A stretch of DNA of 64,000 bases from Isoetes taiwanensis (Eukaryota; Streptophyta; Lycopodiopsida; Isoetales; Isoetaceae), in NCBI GenBank assembly GCA_021234155.1, contig JAJEKV010000028.1, forward strand, positions 14,790,614-14,854,613, read 5' to 3'. Numbering within the stretch: position 1 is the first letter of the stretch; the number at the start of each line of letters is the position of its first letter. Below are positions 42,811 to 55,325 of this stretch, piece by piece. The position numbers and the translations under genes are program-made. The notes under the pieces are model-generated. The model had not been told where the DNA came from. It was given only the letters and a program-made list of their open reading frames with translations, and searched no databases.

Positions 42811-45056
42811 TCAACGAGCTTCCAGATCCTCCATAGACGCAGCAGCTACACTGCTATGGGATTCTTCATTCCGGAGTGGGCTCTTCCGGCCGATCCGATT
42901 CTTCCATAGCCGACTAAACATGAGCTCTGGGATTTCGATTTTTCCTTCCAGCATTTCCACCACAGAAGACATCGAAGGTCTGGCATCTGGATCATACTGA
43001 ACGCACAGAGCCGCAGTTCTGATCACTCTTTTCGCCTCTTCCATATCCATCAGACCCACAAGCCTTCGATCTGTAAGTTGATAAATTGAATCATCCCTTT
43101 CGCTGCAGGCCCAAATTTCTTCCGATTCTACTTCTCTAGCTCTTAATCCGCTTAAAATTTCGAGCAAAACAACCCCAAATCCATACACGTCGCTTTTTTC
43201 TGTTATGAATCCTCCTGAAAACCATTCCGGCGCTAAATAGCCTCTTGTTCCTCTTAAGGTGGTCATTACAGAGGTCTGATCTCTGTTTATTAGTTTAGAA
43301 AGCCCAAAATCGCCCACTTTGGCCCTGAAATTTTCGTCCAAGAGTATGTTTTGGGGCTTAATATCCAGATGAATTATCTGATCCTGGCATTCTTCGTGCA
43401 AATAAGCTATTCCCCTTGCTGCCCCTTTTGCAATTTCGATTCTGGTCTTCCAAGATATGAAATTTGGCCTGTAAATCGGCAGCCATTTGTCCAGACTGCC
43501 CATTTGGTAGAATTCCTTTGTAAACAGAGCCAAACCCTCCCTTTCCGAGCGTTTCTTCGAATCCGTTTGTCGTATCTTCTAGCTCTTTGTATGAAAATCT
43601 CTTGATAGTTGTTTCTGATAAACAGCGGATTAAAATACTGTCATTGTCTTCATCATTTTCTTCAAAATTTTGCCTCCTTTTGTAACAGTAGATAGATATT
43701 GTTATCGGAATAATTAAGGCTGCTAATCCGGCAGAAACACCCACTGCTATGGCGATTTGGGTGTTCAAATTTTTCTCTTTTGTGCAGACCTTGAAGAATA
43801 CCATAAAGCTTGAATTCGCAGATCTAAGAGTTTGAATTTCTGATACGATATAGCATCTGTTCGTATGATTCTGGAAAAACCCTGCTTCACAAGATCCATT
43901 TTTTGAGCATAAATTCATGCAATCAGAAATACTATTAACAGTCTGATAAGAATCGGAATAAGTATTAGCAGAATAATCTATCCCTACCGCTGCAGCAGTC
44001 AATCCTTTTTTGGAGCATTTTGAAGATTGATCATCGAAAATTTTCTTACAACCAGCTCCAGGATTTTCCGAATCGATCAATTTGAAATTGTCAGAATCAG
44101 GGCAGCTGCATCCATCCTTTGTGCATAAACCATAGGATCCACAAGTTCTCGGCAGATCACAGGAGTCAAACTGCTGTTTTTTAATAACCCATTTTGTAGC
44201 AGTAAGCTGGCCATCTGATCCAAGCCTAACAAAGGCCGCGTAAGAAAATTCATTGGAGCTATTTAGCTCTAACAAATTCTCCAAAACGACCGAACTGCTG
44301 CTACAATTTGAAACATTTAGCTTATTAAACTCGTTCACGTTTTCAAAATCGGATCTGAGCTGAAGAGCAAGCTTGCTCTGATCACAACAGAACGAAAGAA
44401 AAACATTTGGATTCATAGAACTGTTCCAATTCCATTGCTGGTACGCAAAATCAGAATTATAAAACAAACCCAGTTTGTTTTGATCCAAAAACAAGGCTAT
44501 AATCGCCGGAAGAAAGATGCATCCCTGTTTTAAAACTTGGGTACAGATCAAAGTATCAGTTGGGCTATCAAAAGTCTGCCAGATTTTGCTATGGTTTAAG
44601 TAAGTGAGAACGATATTTCCTCTGTCACTTACTTCCAATTGCTGGACACCGGAATTAGAAGTATTAGTCTGCCAAACAATTTCATTCTGATCAGAAAGGG
44701 ACAAATTTCCGTCGGATTGAGCTCCAAAGAAGCGCCATCGCCCACAGGGCGAATTTGATCTGCGGACCAAATAATTTCTGCAGAATATGAATCCCCTGCT
44801 GTATTCTCATATGCAATAACAGAAAGGGAAAAATTGCTCTTCCGCCGCTGCTAACAAAGAACAGACCATGCTGCACATCTGCTGTGGCTTTGTTGCCCAC
44901 AAAACCTGTGGATCTGCCTCTTAATCCGTTGTCCAGATCGAGAATTGTTCCGGAATTTTCAAATTTCTGGGGCTTTTTGTATTCTGCGAATTGGGTCGAT
45001 CGGGATGCGGAAAACAGAATTAGGAGCAGAATTTGGAGCCCTTTCGCCATAGCCAT
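42811..45056 (-). pseudogene. G-type lectin S-receptor-like kinase (SD2-5-like) pseudogene
   Basis: Single-exon layout typical of the family: signal peptide (MAMAKGLQILLLILFSAS), B-lectin domain (GTILDLDNGLRG ... FDSPTDTLI), a Cys-rich EGF/PAN-like region (CGSYGLCTKDGCSC; CMNLCSKNGSCEAGFF), a transmembrane helix (IAVGVSAGLAALIIPITISIY) and a kinase. The kinase has the glycine loop GKGGFGSVYKG, HLDIKPQNILLD, DFGLSKL and GTRGYLAPEW. Defects: one-base losses near 44840 and 44722 in the lectin domain, and a deletion at about 43500 that joins GILP directly to MGSLDKWL. That deletion removes roughly 60-70 residues, including the ATP-binding Lys and helix C, and shifts the frame. The protein cannot be an active kinase. 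Close relatives act at the plasma membrane in defence and stress signalling. Confidence 0.88.
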
Positions 45057-45059
45057 TTG

Positions 45060-46010
45060 ACATTTTCTAAAAATGGTTCTTGCTATTGTTGGATGATATG
45101 CTTTTGCTTACTTCGGCAAGGGCCTACACACGGTTCCAGGCCGATATGGATGCCATAGCTGACCTTGGAATTGGTCGCAGAGTGAACAAAATCTCGTCGC
45201 CACTTTTAGATGGTCCAGATTTAATCTCACAATCAGAGGTCATTATCCGAGAAATTGGTGTCCTTCAACGTTAGGAAAATATTGGAGCTCCCTCACACGA
45301 TCTCCCTGATATCTGATATGGGTTATTAAATACAAGATTTGTTATTGCGGCCAAAGCCGCTACGAATTCTTCTCCGAATCCGTTAGGTGATTTAAAGCAT
45401 CATATATGATTGTTTTAATTGTAGATGTCAGCTCCCTCCACTTCAAAAACACATCAATTGATGCAATTTTGAACGGCTTAAAACTTGATCCTAACGTTTG
45501 GCAAATATCTTTTAAGCAAAATTTTAAATGTTTTGCATCTGCGACATTGGTTTCAAATATATAATCTACAATTATCCTTAAATCTTTTAACAAACTCACA
45601 ATCATCTAAGAGGTTACTACAACAGATAATGTTGTGCTAAGAATATACAAATCAAAAAAATAATGCTCAAAAATCCAGACGTGCATGGCCATTATTTTCC
45701 ATTCGACTCCATTCTCATATTCCTTTAATGTGGGTGCAAAACAAATAAACAGCTACTTACATCTTTTGTGTGTCAAAGGGCCCAGAAGTTGCTTGGACTG
45801 TAGCAACAACACATTCATAAAGTGTAGCATATCTTGTTAATCAAAACAATATAGAAAAGATTACATTTTTTAATTAGAACAAAATAGGTTCTAGAAGATA
45901 CACTCTAAGTTCTTTCTCAATGTTCAACACAATTTACTCCACCAAACCTTTTGTATTCATAAGGAAGCAAGCAATTCACCAAGGCAGACAATTGTAATTT
46001 AAGAGTCCCT
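45060..46010. other. Upstream flank of the RLK pseudogene, nothing recognised
   Basis: The short + frame 45080-45274 and the minus frame 45360-45605 have no family features. The latter is helical and Lys/Asp-rich (LKDLRIIVDYIFETN), but I cannot assign it. Confidence 0.4.
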
Positions 46011-46975
46011 ATAGATAGTGCTAATTGTAACTTGAAGCAAAATAGAGAGGCACTAGCAAACTGTATTATTCATTCTAAAGCCTATGATACTATGATATTG
46101 TCCCTGGAATTAACATACACAATAGATTTTAAATTATTAAAATCATGCAACATATCATGAGAGAACTTAATGTATTGCCAACAATCATCCATTTATGTAT
46201 CATAAGAGATTTAATGTAATGCTAATCATGTTCAGTTAGTCCTTACGACTTAGCAATATGAATCGAGTGAGGACAATCTCACCAAAAATATTCAACTAGA
46301 TCACATGGCATATACTGCTGCAGATCACCACAGCCTAGACCAGCCTAGCACATCACCTAGCCAATATACCATACAAAAGCCCAATTAATACTTCTGTTTC
46401 TATCTGCACGAAGCAAGCAATAGCAAGCACACACTAAAATCTAACAATTAACACCTAACAACCTCCTCTACTAAATCAACCAACAATTTGATGGCGGGTC
46501 CTTAAAGACTTGTAGAATAACAACCAGCTAACAAACTGTATTATTCATTCCGTATTATAGATACTGCTGCATGGAAAGATTTAATGTTAGTCTTTATGCA
46601 ACTTGAAGCAAAATCGAGAGGCACTAGCAAACTGTATATTCATTCTAAAGCCTATGATATTGTCCGTGGAATTAACATACACAGACCAGCATATCACGGG
46701 AGAACTTAATGTACTGCCAACAATCATCCATTTATGTATCATCAATCATCCATTTATGTATCATGAGAGTTTTAATGTAATGCTAATCATGTCCAGTTGT
46801 CCTTACAACTTAGCAATATGAATCTAGTGAGGAGGTTCTCACCAAAAATATTCAACTAGATCACATGGCATATATGCCTGCTTTACAGATCACCACAAAT
46901 TAGACCAAATTTTCAGCACATGACCCAGCCAAAGATACCATACCTTAGCCCTTAATACTTCTATTTCTATCTCAG
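46010..46975. repeat. Tandem duplication, ~570-bp period
   Basis: 46010-46410 and 46580-46975 correspond in order: GAAGCAAAAT(A/C)GAGAGGCACT at 46034 and 46605, then ACAATCATCCATTTATGTATC, then CCAAAAATATTCAACTAGATC. Identity is roughly 80-90 % by eye with indels. A third local repeat of the ATCATCCATTTATGTATC word occurs in the right copy. Noncoding. Confidence 0.75.
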
Positions 46976-47006
46976 GCTCTATATTGAGATTGATCAGGCT
47001 TAGAAC

Positions 47007-48005
47007 TTAACACCGCTCCAAGGTTCCATGCTCATCTTTGAGATCTGAAAGAAATCTGCCTGAAATTAAGGTGTCTGAGGGACTGATCTCTTCTCTAGAC
47101 ACCATTCTTCTTGCATGAAAAGAAGTCGCCCCTTCATTGGATGCTGCATTTTGCAGAATAGACACCATTACTGGGTTTTGAAGCTGGAGGGCATATACGA
47201 CACCATGCTCTTCTATGGAATAGGCAAAGAAAATTTGCAAGAAGAATCATGACGTACACCATCAACGAAGGTGTACATGCAAAAACCTGCTGGAAAAGCC
47301 ATACAAAAGGACGAATGCGCTTCTCTTTGCACGGTTTGATAAGCTGTGAAAAATTGTGCCCTTTGCATAAGGCATGGTGCATGTGAAGGGTATGGCTTTG
47401 AAGGGTCCCGATCATAAATACCATGGAAAAAAAAGCATTTGTTAATGGAGCAGCTCGCTATCTCTATAATCGTGTCATCTTCATGAGCTTCTTCACCAAT
47501 ATCCGCCTCTTCAAATCTCTCAAAGAAAGTGAAATACCCACAAGACCTATATATTTTAATTGAAGGCGTAAAAAAAAGCCACAAGATCTGAGATAAGCTC
47601 GTGATTTGGATCGCAGCTTACGCCCATATGATTTTCCTGAAATGAAGCCATGAATCTGTACATCCTTCTTGATTTCTGCCAGATATTGGGCTCTTCTGTT
47701 TCCCAAATTCCCTGAAAAATGAAGCCTCTTTGCGGGTAAGAAACATGCCTAAAGAAGAAACCGCGTGCATCCGCTCGAATTGCTCCTCTGAAAAGACCTG
47801 GTGCGAGAAACCGAGGCTCAGATGCCACTGTTGAGAGAGAGGAGCAAAATGGCAATAAAGAAGGTATGACGATGAAAAAAAGAAAACAAATTGGGTAAGA
47901 AAGGACGGAATCATAATCAGAAAATACCTGACGGCCATGCCACCGATTACCACCGCCGCTCAAGAGGGGAGATCTTGGGCCTTGCTCCAACTTTGCCGCT
48001 CCCAA
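47007..48005 (-). CDS. Unidentified plant gene remnant or multi-exon gene
   Basis: Successive minus-strand frames have protein-like composition: FFERFEEADIGEEAHEDDTI, then CSINKCFFFHGIYDRDPSKPY, then QFFTAYQTVQREAHSS and FCMAFPAGFCMYTFVDGVRH, and, after a frame change near 47220, EEHGVVYALQLQNP and SRFLSDL-like text ending in a TAA at 47007. A tag AG/GTCTTGTGGG near 47560 could be an acceptor. The upstream frame (47556-48005) is basic and hydrophobic and may be noncoding. I do not recognise the family. Whether it is a live gene with introns or a pseudogene is open. Confidence 0.3.
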
Positions 48006-48009
48006 GGGT

Positions 48010-49640
48010 CAGTCAAGGGTTGGACGCCCATCGACTCCAAGAAGAAAACGTGGCAGTGAAATACGATAAAGGATTGCTACAGAAAATTCAAACGCTGGCA
48101 AAAATGGAAAATTCCAAATGAATTATATATGTTGTGACAAGAAATTTAACGCTACCCTTAACATTTCTTTGGTACTACCGTGAAAAAAACCACCCTGATA
48201 AGATAGTGGTGCATAAAAGTTTTAGGTTTAGTACAAAGAAGAAAAATATTTATCAAGATGCTTCCAATAAGTCTGCAGATATCGTACAACTTAAGCCTAT
48301 AATGTCACGGCTTTAAGTATAACAATAGGACACTTGTTCGACTTGGTAAAAAAAAGCCACCCTCCTCAGATTGTATAAGATGGTGCAAAAGTTTCAAGTT
48401 TTAGTGTAGAGAAGAAGATTATTTTTATCAAGGTGTTTCCTGAAAGTGAAGTCCTTACAATGTCATGGCTAAGTATAACAATATGGTCTTGTTAGGGTGA
48501 TAGATAATGGCTGAAAGCATGCCATTATATCAACACTTGAAAAATCACTTATGTAGGAGAGAAAAAAAAAATGGGCACTTAAATAGATTTTGTTGATGGT
48601 AGAAAGAAATATCCGTAATATTCCACTCCATCTGCGTGCCTTGAAAGAAGGAGACAAAACACTCTTACAACTCAAACGACTCAAAGCAAAGTCAAACTTA
48701 TTCATGCGTTTTATAACGAGCATCTTCAATGCCACATGGTAAGACGGGCCTAAAAATAGCTGGAATAGCTCAAGAAAATAGTGCGCTTAGAGCTAGCAAT
48801 AATATCAATCAAGCTCAAGTAACACGAAAAACCAAAGTACGGCAATGAAAAGCTCCTTAGAATTGGCCTACCAACAGAGGCATCGGTTCTTGGAACGCAA
48901 AAGGTCCTTTTTAAGTCAGATGTTGAGGACGCCAGAGATGGCCGTAAACTCATAGCTCAGATCCATGGAAACGACCATGAAAAGGCTTAATGTTGCCCGA
49001 CACCGCATGCCTCGAATTCTACAAAAACCGATCTCATTTAAATAACTTGAAGCCACCTGCCGTATGGGAATTGATTGAGCTGAGTTCAAATTGGTCTTAT
49101 AATTTTGCATCCGGTAATTAATCTCCTAGAAGATCTGGGGCCAGCTCAGAAATCCGACTTGGTTATGGCAGCGGACTAGTGCTTTGCATATTGATAGCTG
49201 GAAGCTCAAACCTGTTAGTGCGTGCGTATAGTTACGTGAATGCTTCCCCACAAATCGGCAGAAGTTGTTGCAAATTCCCAAACCTCCAAATCACCGAGGA
49301 TCCAAATCTCTTATATGTGGGCTGATACCGTGATCAACTTGCTAAAATTTTTTGATTTTCCACCTCGGCCGTCCGCCAAAGACCTTTCGCATCAATGCGC
49401 AGCGGTTTGAACGGAGCATTAGGGCATTGATTTGACCAAAATTTTTAAGCAATTTCGAAAAATGCATTACAAGATTAGAGACAAAAACAATAGAATGAAT
49501 GGATTATTATTGAATTGAATTGAATTATCTAGCTCTTTAGGACCTTTAAAGGCCATAGAGCCTAATTACAATCGTTAAAGTCTCATGAGTAGATCCGCCA
49601 GTGATTCTATTTTCGAATATAAATACCAATTTCATAAGAG
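48010..49640. other. No recognisable features
   Basis: Only short, unconvincing frames. GAATT-rich stretch near 49510-49525. Confidence 0.45.
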
Positions 49641-49699
49641 TTCATATCAAACAATGAATGTAAATTATCTTACATGAATGTTGAATTTTTCCCCAATAT

Positions 49700-50480
49700 C
49701 AAGATATCTTTGGATATTGCGTATAAGTGTGCCTTTCGTCTCCTCAACTTATCGAAGTTTTGACATAAACAAAGACAAACCTTTCTTTCCCCAAGGTGCC
49801 ACTCCATCTCCTGTCCTCAATGTAGTTGATCTTGAACTACATCCCGAATCTTTGTTCTTTACATGCTTTGGAATCATGGAGTTAAGGTAGTCATGTTCTC
49901 GCATATATCAACATGGGATTAATATTTGACCTATAAAAATTCAGCCTAGAACACGGATCAGCCTATATCCCTCTCACCTGCCGATCAGACTAGTTCCCCG
50001 CTCCTAAATGGCTTTTTCCAACCCGCCCATTAATACCCCAACATTTAGCCCAATCTTTCATGTCCTTATACCATCCGACTGGTGGAAGAGAGCATTGCTC
50101 ACCTAGAAAAGCTCGTGTGATCTGGGCCGGTAACACTCTATTAACAAAAAGCATATGGATTGATAGAGAGTGCTTCTACTTCCAAAGGTATCAAACCTGT
50201 TTCTCCCAACATGATAGCATAAGGTGTTTGCTTTTCAAACCTAACTCCCTCTCTTAAGAAAAGCTTCAAGATGTTTTCTACCCGGCCTCCATTGTTTTAG
50301 AGAAAGTCCGTGCCCCCCAAATTGGAGCACCATAGAGCACTACACAGACAAAAGCTGCCTTAAAATGAATCTTTTAAGCCCTAAATCCGAAGGCCCGCTT
50401 TATGACATCTAGATAGCATTGAATACAAAACGCCTTACGCTTTGCGATCGACGACAAAAGCCATGGACTTGAAGCTTATT
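49700..50480 (-). pseudogene. LINE reverse-transcriptase C-terminal fragment, antisense
   Basis: On the minus strand the frame reads FKAAFVCVVLYGAPIWGAR and, after stops, TPYAIMLGETGLIPLEVEAL. LYGAP-x-W followed by ETG-x-x-P-x-E-x is the region after the RT core of many plant LINEs. Multiple stops are present, and no poly(A), endonuclease or RT core is seen. Limits are approximate. Confidence 0.6.
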
Positions 50481-50499
50481 TAAAGCAATTCAAGACAAC

Positions 50500-52780
50500 T
50501 TAATCTACGAACCTATGTGAACAAGAGCGTGATTTGAAGAAGCGAAAGGTGGTTGGAATTGGCCCCAGGCGGAAGATCGTATGGAATGGATGAATCAAAA
50601 GGCACGAAAAGAGAGGGCATGGGTCATAGTAATTGAACCAAAAACTGGTATAAACAAAAATAAGAGTCAAATTCTTTATGACAGAGCGCTAGAGCCAAAA
50701 TGACAGAGATTATGGAGTTTGATTCAAATTTGGCATGAAACAAAAAAATTCTTTTGAATCTCAACCGGCAATAAGAAGAAATTTGAAACAAATATTTGGA
50801 TCAACTGCAATAAATAGAGATTTGGATCAAGCGAGCAAAAATATATATGTTCCTATGGAAAGTCACATGGATCCAAAAGATTCCTTGCATGATAATTAAA
50901 GATATATGCATTAGGATCATAAGGATATGTGGAGGGCTAAAAGATAATGTGCCCCTAATAGCACTAGTTCGCAAAATCAATGAATAAAAGTTCGATGTTG
51001 CTTCCTCCTAACTCTGAATTGTGTGTTAGAAATAACAATTTCAACGACAATAACTATTGGATAGTGATTATATGTCACTCGAAAACCAATATAGAATGAG
51101 TCTATGGCACCCGTCGAAGCCTGAGAAACCCAAAACTAAATGGAATTTGGTAGTAAAATTGGATTGGATAACGACGATGGCAATAAGAGAAGAATTGTTA
51201 AGTGAATGCCTTGGAACTCTGGGAAGAAGGTTCCAAAGGTTAGGCACCCCACAAATTAGTTGGAACTAAGAAACAAGGGATGATGTCTAATATTTATAAG
51301 TTTAATGAACCTTTAGAGGAAACATAATTGAATACATATGGCCTTTTTAGGTGAGCATCCCTTTAAAAAGGGATGCCACCATCATTGTGCTAATAAAGCC
51401 CCTTTAGTGCAAAAAATAGATGGTAATTACTGTAAAACTAATCTAAGACAAAGCCCATCTAGTTAGTGTAAAATAGATGGCACAATAATTCTATGGCTCA
51501 AGAACTGGGCCCGATGCCCACCCGAGAATTGCCACGAAAAATCCACTAACTAGATAGATTTGATGACGTGGTGCGCAATATAAGGAAGATCCAAAGAAAA
51601 TCAAGTTTTCTATCAATCCCTTCCTCATTAATCCCTTTGATTTTTCTCGATGAATCACTTTGTTTATGCCACAATTTGCATCAAACCCATCAAACCCATC
51701 AATCCGATCCTTGTTGGGTTGTTTAATCCCTTCCTTCCGATACTTGTAGAGCCCTTTTCATCATCCAAACCCGATTCAAGCCCATTTAGAGGCTCAGAGA
51801 ATTCAGTAGATGCTTCAATAAAAATCGAGCAAAATGGGTCGGGAAAGCTTAGGCCAAGTTCAAGACTTCAAAAGCGATGGAGCCGGAATGTACAATCCGT
51901 GCTTAGCCGCTTTGTTGCTTCCTGAGGAAGAAAGGGGAACCGAGGATTGAGGATTGCTTGAAGAGAAGGGAATGGGAAATTCGGGACTTTTTATTTTTGT
52001 TATTTTTTCATGTGAACATTATTCATGCCCATGTTTTTTCCTCAGCGTAAATATTAGCTTCAAAATGTAAATTGAAGGTGGCTTATATATACAAGAAATT
52101 AACGCCAAGCGGCCGTTTGAACATTTCTCTTCATGACTCCTCTACATTTGGGAAGTAATTTTACAAAAAGAAGCACCCAAGCAAAATGTTTTACAATGAA
52201 TGCCCGTTGGTTTAAGAAGACACAAAATTTGACCTATGAACCATTGCCGTAACAACCATGGAGTTGTCTATGGAGTTTATTAGATATGGAGTTTCGGTTC
52301 ATAACAACCATAGTATTCCCACTATCGAGTATCTAACCAACAATGAGAAACATAACAAAGGTCTTGTCTAAACATTTATCATTTTTACAGGTTTTGCTCT
52401 AATGGAAATGAAGTTAGTAATGTTTAAAACTAGTAATGTCTAAAGGAAGCTATGGGAAGGGCTTTAAAGTATTTGTTAATGTAATTTTCCAATCCCGCCA
52501 AAAGGTTGTTCTCGTAATATAATTGGATCAATTTTAAATGGGTTCCGAAGTTGCATATCTGGCAACCCCAACTTAGGTGTTACGTTTGTTGGGTGCGAGA
52601 TATAGTTGCAAGTTTAAGGGACATCTATATGATGGAGTGGCTTCTAGAGATCTAGAGAACCAATGGGTTGCTGAAGAATGACCATGGCAATGTCAATGAA
52701 TACTGCAAAAGTGTAGTAAAGAATATTTTTAATAACTAATGTTTCCTAAAACTAGCTAGCATTTTATGTAATTTACTAAG
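50500..52780. other. No supported gene
   Basis: The ORF 51650-51925 (Pro/Ile/Ser-rich start, basic end) has no recognisable domain. The rest is AT-rich noncoding DNA. Confidence 0.4.
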
Positions 52781-52795
52781 AAAAGAATACAGTAT

Positions 52796-53087
52796 GGACC
52801 ATTTACTCTCCTCCACAACATAACTGAGGAAGTAATTGGCAAGATCCATCTTCACTGCCTCTCCTTTGCCCAAAAACCACCTTATTTTTTGTTGGGTATG
52901 TAATAGGCAATCTGACAGAGTGATGTTGTTCTATGATTCCGTCACAAAACTGGACAGAGGGCACCCATATGTGACGGCCATAAAAATCAGAGACGATGGA
53001 CCAAACGCTATGAAGAGGAGCAGAGATTACACCCTTCACTTCTTCGTATACTAAACCAGGACATTCCATATCCATATCCATAGCCAT
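52796..53087 (-). pseudogene. Bet v 1-like (PYR/PYL/LFS-type SRPBCC) gene fragment
   Basis: From the repeated Met start (MAMDMDMECPGLVYEEVKG) the frame gives VISAPLHSVWSIVSDFYG and HIWVPSVQFCDGI, the N-terminal beta strand and helices of SRPBCC proteins such as lachrymatory-factor-synthase-like and PYL proteins (V-W-x-x-V-S-D-F-x-G-x-x-x-W-x-P). Further on, the conserved region continues in another frame (KGEAVKMDLANYFLSYVVEE), showing one or more indels, and the sequence ends near 52796 without the C-terminal helix. It is a truncated, frameshifted copy; an unseen intron is the alternative. These proteins bind small hydrophobic ligands in the cytosol. Confidence 0.62.
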
Positions 53088-53189
53088 AGCTATCGCACCT
53101 AAGCTTGGGAAAAAAAGATGGTGTGGCATTGGGTTGGGGAGCAAGGCTTTGGAAAGGGGACCACGAAAATTCACCAACCTGGGCAGCAA

Positions 53190-53900
53190 TCGTCCATTCG
53201 ATATTCAATCTTTTTATCTTCCCTTCTTTTTCTTCCAACCAATTCTTCATTTATCTATCTGTACAGGCTTGCATCCTCAATTTTCGGCCCAATTTGAGCA
53301 TTTCCCAAGCCAAATCCACTGAAACCCAAATCATTTTGTTCATAACTGAAGTTTTTGTGACGTCTTCATCCTCGAGATGATTTCTGCAAATAGATCCTAT
53401 ATATAATCTTTGAATTTAGAGGCGGCTTTATACATTCACACAACACAAACACGTAGAATCCTGATAACAAAACTAACCGAAGAAAGGGAACAGTTGCAAT
53501 CGGTCTTTAGTGATTCTTCATAAATCACTCTTACGTGGATATGGAGCAGCAATGTGGAGTGGTCCACGAAAAAGGGTTGAGGCAATTATGTAAAGGCTAG
53601 TTCCTAAAGTTCCCAAGAATATAAGCAAAAAGGGACTTGGGAAGGCAGCCAATATCAAAAGTTATCTAAGCAAAATAAATAAGGTAGGCCCTCCATGGCC
53701 CGAGGGTGAAGTGGCTTAAATCATAGTTCAAAGTCATGTTTTCACAATCAATCAAAATTACTAAGGCTGCCCAAGACTTCTTGATTAAGTAGACCTATGT
53801 TCTAAGGCTATGGATCTCCAAATTGGGTAACATGAAGTGCAAATCTAAGCAAAACAAGTCAAGAAACACTATATGACAGTCTACTGGATAAAATTTGGGC
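53190..53900. other. No supported gene
   Basis: Short frames overlap the Bet v 1-like fragment upstream region. Nothing else is recognised. Confidence 0.4.
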
Positions 53901-55311
53901 AAGTTTTGGTCAAACATGGTCGACTCGGGTGTTACCCGGCAGAAAATGCATCCTCGTTTGCGGCGCCAGGGCCTTTTGTAACGATAAGACCCGAAAGGGT
54001 CGATTTCTACTAAAACTTAACATTTTTGGGAAATGTAAGACGCTAATATGCAAGTTGGGCTCTATTCTAGGTTGTCTGGCAACTTAACTCATGACAATCT
54101 AGCATGTAGAAGTGCAAAAAAGGATGACTCGGATGTTATCGCACGAAACGCGTCTGCGTTCATGACGCAAGGCCCATTTGCGCGGTAAGACCCGAGTGGA
54201 TCAATCTAAGCTCATTTTTAACATTTATGACAAATTCAAAATGCTACACTGTAAGTTTTAACTAAATCTAAGCATTCTAGCAAATTTCTTTCAAAGTTTG
54301 GACGATTTATGCCATTAAAGAGGGCATTCGGGTGTTACTATGCGAAACGCGTCAAGGTTCACGATGCATGGCTCATTTGGCGTGGCAAGACCGAGTGGAA
54401 CAAGTTTGATGCAACAATCAAATTTTAAGGGAAATTTTAACCTAACATTAGTAATAAGAAATTCTAATTACAATAAGAAAGATTCTAGATTCAATTGATT
54501 AAAAAGTACTTTTATATATATATAATTATCTTAGTCCAAAATTAGAAGCTTCTAAGGCTTCTCCTTACGGATAGATGGAGATCCTTGGGCATCACTGTTA
54601 CCCTCTTCGCATGGATGGCACAATAAGTTGCCTTCCTTGAAGAGTCGCTCTAGCTTAGCCTCTTCTTTGCCGCCTTTGCCAGCGGCAATCGCTAGGGATG
54701 TGACCCTATAGTTTGTTCGAACTCCTGCATAATCTATCGAGAGCCGCTCAATCACTATACGGATCGAGTTAGTGTACTTTTTGAAAGTGCTTAATCTCAC
54801 CTAAAATACCCGGACATGCTTCGAGTTAGGTCTATGGTGGACCTTCTTCAGAGGCTCCGGTCGTGGTGGTGGCAGCTTTGGTTGATTCTTCGACCTGCCG
54901 CTTTAACGCTGCCTTTGTACCTTACGCTTGCAATACCAATCATTGTATCTCTCCTCCCACGAGGTACTTTTGGTATGCCTTATTCCTCCCAACTTAACTG
55001 CGGTCTGGCAAGCATGAACTTCGCGTTCCCCTACCTTCTACTTCTTCACTACCTTCATGGCACAGGCCACTTGGATAAGGTGGCCGGGCGTCGGGGTTGG
55101 AGATGTCTCCACGGCGTCATCTTGAGCTCTTCCTTCTCACGCACCCGTAAGCTTCCTTCTTGCTCGGGCTTCTCCTCCTCCTCCTTGTCTATTGCCTCCC
55201 GATGGGGTTCTTGGATGTGGATTGTCCCTCGGGGCCGATCTTGTTCCCTCTTGGACCTTTTCTACCTAGCGGGGATATGGTTGGTGCTAGTTCTTGGTCA
55301 GCCAAGAACAT
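53900..55311 (-). mobile_element. Internal region of an LTR retroelement (no recognisable pol)
   Basis: Lies directly inside the primer-binding site at 55312-55324. It contains three degenerate copies of a ~200-bp unit whose ~80-bp core (CGGGTGTTAC ... AAGACCCGA) starts at 53922, 54125 and 54325, then an ORF at 54552-54800 (minus) of unknown function. No gag knuckle, protease, RT or integrase motif is visible. The element is either non-autonomous or badly deleted. The left end and left LTR are not identified. Confidence 0.5.
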
Positions 55312-55324
55312 GGCTCTGATACCA
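55312..55324 (-). promoter_or_regulatory. Primer-binding site (initiator tRNA-Met type) of the LTR element
   Basis: The minus strand reads TGGTATCAGAGCC, one base inside the LTR end TGTGATG at 55326. Matches the plant initiator-Met primer site in all but the last base. Confidence 0.8.
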
Positions 55325-55325
55325 T

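Noticed and set aside
54816-55319. 167-codon + strand ORF
   Set aside because: Lies antisense in the internal region of the LTR element next to its PBS; composition (Leu/Trp/Arg/Ser-rich) gives no protein family.
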